Source: Pisolithus tinctorius
Taxonomy: Eukaryota; Basidiomycota; Agaricomycetes; Boletales; Pisolithaceae
Length of the DNA stretch: 64,000 bases
Assembly (NCBI GenBank): GCA_024663395.1
Contig: JANFAH010000003.1
Location: 1,798,001-1,862,000 of the forward strand
Direction of reading: 5' to 3'
Position numbers and translations under genes: made by a program. Position 1 is the first letter of the stretch; every line of letters begins with the position of its first letter. The notes beneath the pieces are model-generated. The model searched no databases and had not been told where the DNA came from. It saw only the letters and a program-made list of their open reading frames with translations. Below are positions 62,069 through 64,000 of the stretch, piece after piece.

Positions 62069-63906
62069 ATGACCTCTATATCAGAGTCATCTGCCCATAG
62101 CTCTGGCTGGCCAAACGATCCCGTCCCGCTGTGCGTATCTCTCGATCCCTTTGCCTGATCGACTAGCTCTCTCATGTCACCCGACCATCCAGCGTAGGAT
62201 ACCTGAGCCGCAAGGCCCTCCCCATAAAGCGAAACGATGCCGAACCACTCACCCGAGAGGATGTCCAGTACGATCTCCTCCATCACATCTTTTGTGATAC
62301 CCAGGCCGTCTTTACGGGCCAAACACCTGGCTCTTCCGGCAAAGTCAACTTCTGCGATCTCTATGTCAATGCACTGTACAATTCTAGCAAATGTTCTAAA
62401 GTTCTCAAAGATAAGATGATCGAAACCCCTGCATTTGCAGTCGAGCTTGCAAAAATATCCTTGCTCACAAACGTTGGGCGGATCAACACAACTATGGCAT
62501 GTACGTCAGGGGATCCGTTCCTCCTGCTTCCCGCGTGATCGCCCTAACTAGATCGTCAGTTTTCCCCGAGATGAAGACGGCCCTCAGAACCTACCATCCC
62601 GTTCCCTCACTCCAAAAAACCGACGGTAATGCTCAAGATGCACCGCGGATCAAGAACTGTCTGAAAGCAGCCTTGTTACCATCAGAACTTAAATCCATGG
62701 CGCCATCAACGCCGGAAGAGATCCTCGAGAATGCGGTGCGCATCTTAATTGAGACCCATTGCCCATCATCACACTTACACTTCCGATCCAAGCGTGCACG
62801 CCAGCTCCCTCCAACAAGTGTTGTTAATCTAATCTTTGTCCTTGCAAACCACGCAGCTGTGAGTTTTATGGCCCAGTTCGACCCAATCACAGTAGGGTCA
62901 CACACCCCATAATGACTAGCCTCTTGCTGCTACCCACTTCGATCCTCCCCTCAATTTTCTCGATCTTTTCCTCCCCATGAAGATTTCCTCCGCCGATCGT
63001 GCAAGAGCGTTTCTATGGTTGATGTTTCATTATCTGGAGGGGCCGGATCAACCAAACCCCTATGACGACGACTACTCTCGTCAGAACGTTGGCAAAGTGC
63101 CGCGGTTGCGTCGTCTCTCGGATGCTGAAACGGCAGCGGAAAACGTCGATACTATCGAGGAGATCGAATGGGGCAAGACCATGTCAGCCCAAAGGAACCT
63201 TTTCCTGCAACGCCTCGTAACTTCGCAGGAAAACGAAAAGAAGGCAAAGAGTGCGCAAGCTGCGTCATCGATGCAACGAAGTATGTACTTTGCCCCAAGA
63301 GAAGCCTCCACTCTAAACGTCCCCCTCTTCCGTAGCCGATTCCAGTTCTAGTCGATCCCGCGTAGTACGGCCGTCAGGTGACGGTGCTAGAGAAAAGCCG
63401 TACATTCATTACTTGCCGCCACAGCGATCCGTGCCAGGATCAAATCCTCCGGGTTTGTGCTCTTCCTATCTCTGGTCATCCGGCCGTTTACCCTGTCCAC
63501 TACTGCAGAACTTCGAGCTGGGGGAAGTAGCGCACACGCTCTTCAACGGTCGATGTTAGAACGTGAGTGACATTTCAGACTTGTTGGAAAGTCATGCGTT
63601 ACTAAACACCATCTCAGACGCGTGGCAGGTGATAACGAAGACCGATCCCCTAGCCGACTCTGACGAAGAGCTCATGGACGAGTGCGTCAGGGCTGACTAC
63701 AGCGAGTAGTCTCCGATTCCCAACGTCTGTTGAATTCTTACACAGTTGTTGCAGGCCGCCGCATAGATGTCATCGGCAGACTGCGTGGGAAGCCGCCAAC
63801 CCCTCCACCAGATCCAGTGGCTACTGACATCCCCGATGCCTCATATACGAACAGCGTGCCCAACAGCCGCGAGCATCGATGGCGGACGGTGGAATCATGG
63901 AAGTAA
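62069..63906 (+). CDS. IES1: INO80 chromatin-remodelling complex subunit Ies1
   Basis: Family blocks in order are EPLTREDVQYDLLHHIFCDT, NFCDLYVNALYNSSKCSKVL, an intron, FFPEMKTALRTYHPVPSLQ, SVVNLIFVLANHAA, an intron, and LPMKISSADRARAFLWLMF with HYLE. The C-terminal part is SMLEHAWQVITKTDPLADSD, DYSRRIDVIGRLRGKPPTPP and WRTVESWK, stop at 63904-63906. These match fungal Ies1, a nuclear INO80 subunit. Keeping frame at DYS requires a GC-AG intron (63702-63754, donor GCGAGT). Unspliced, an in-frame TAG follows within two codons. The 5' end is uncertain: MTSISESSAHSSGW at 62069 is the likely start, but its link to SHVTRPSSVGYLSRK needs a very short or unusual intron. At least six introns are present. 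Confidence 0.82.
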
Positions 63907-64000
63907 GGCTGGAAGCTTACGCGCCTTTATCTTTGGATACACGACAGCCGTGCATATATTGTAAACTATACAACTTGCCGCATACACCGTGCTCCATAAA

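Overview
The window looks like ordinary nuclear DNA of a basidiomycete fungus, most likely an agaricomycete. Genes are packed on both strands and split by many short GT-AG introns of about 45-70 bases. The best protein resemblances are to fungal housekeeping families, including a Sac1 phosphatase, a Cdc11-type septin, Vac8, a short Atg16 and an INO80 Ies1 subunit. I see no transposon, rRNA, CRISPR array, origin or biosynthetic cluster. Species-level placement is not possible from sequence reading alone.

Layout. 1-7.3 kb: a Ste20/FRAY-like kinase cut by the left edge, a SprT/GCNA-like metalloprotease, an intron-bearing tRNA-Lys(UUU), MCM5 and a tRNA-Thr(AGU). 7.4-14 kb: COP9 subunit 6, U2 snRNP A', SAC1 and a SET/NAP-type histone chaperone. 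14.6-25.1 kb: an SLC33A acetyl-CoA transporter, a large GYF-domain protein, a BAG-domain protein and a secreted GH16 glucanase. 25.7-31.2 kb: VAC8 head-to-head with ATG16, then a three-RRM PUB1/TIA-1 protein. 31.6-44.2 kb: prohibitin 1, an ASNSD1-like asparagine-synthetase-domain protein, 6-phosphogluconate dehydrogenase, an oxysterol-binding protein and an aconitase. 44.4-53.2 kb: mitochondrial MutS homologue MSH1 head-to-head with septin CDC11, then a large MIT-domain protein. 53.5-64 kb: a short IES1-related gene, a single-pass membrane protein, a large alpha/beta hydrolase, a PlsC-type acyltransferase, TIM8 and IES1.

The genes serve unrelated core functions: replication and DNA repair (MCM5, SprT, MSH1, IES1), RNA processing (U2A', PUB1), lipid signalling (SAC1, OSH, acyltransferase), autophagy and vacuole (VAC8, ATG16), mitochondria (PHB1, ACO, MSH1, TIM8) and the cell surface (GH16, membrane protein). 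Several pairs are divergent over 100-270 bases and could share promoters.

The most unusual structure is a 191-codon gene at 53473-54246 on the minus strand. Its C-terminal half repeats that of IES1 (62-64 kb, plus strand), with two introns at the same codons. The full IES1 gene uses a GC donor at one of these introns where the copy uses GT. I did not find a convincing undescribed defence or metabolic system. Intron boundaries were set by eye from reading-frame continuity and family conservation, so individual splice sites may be wrong by a few bases.
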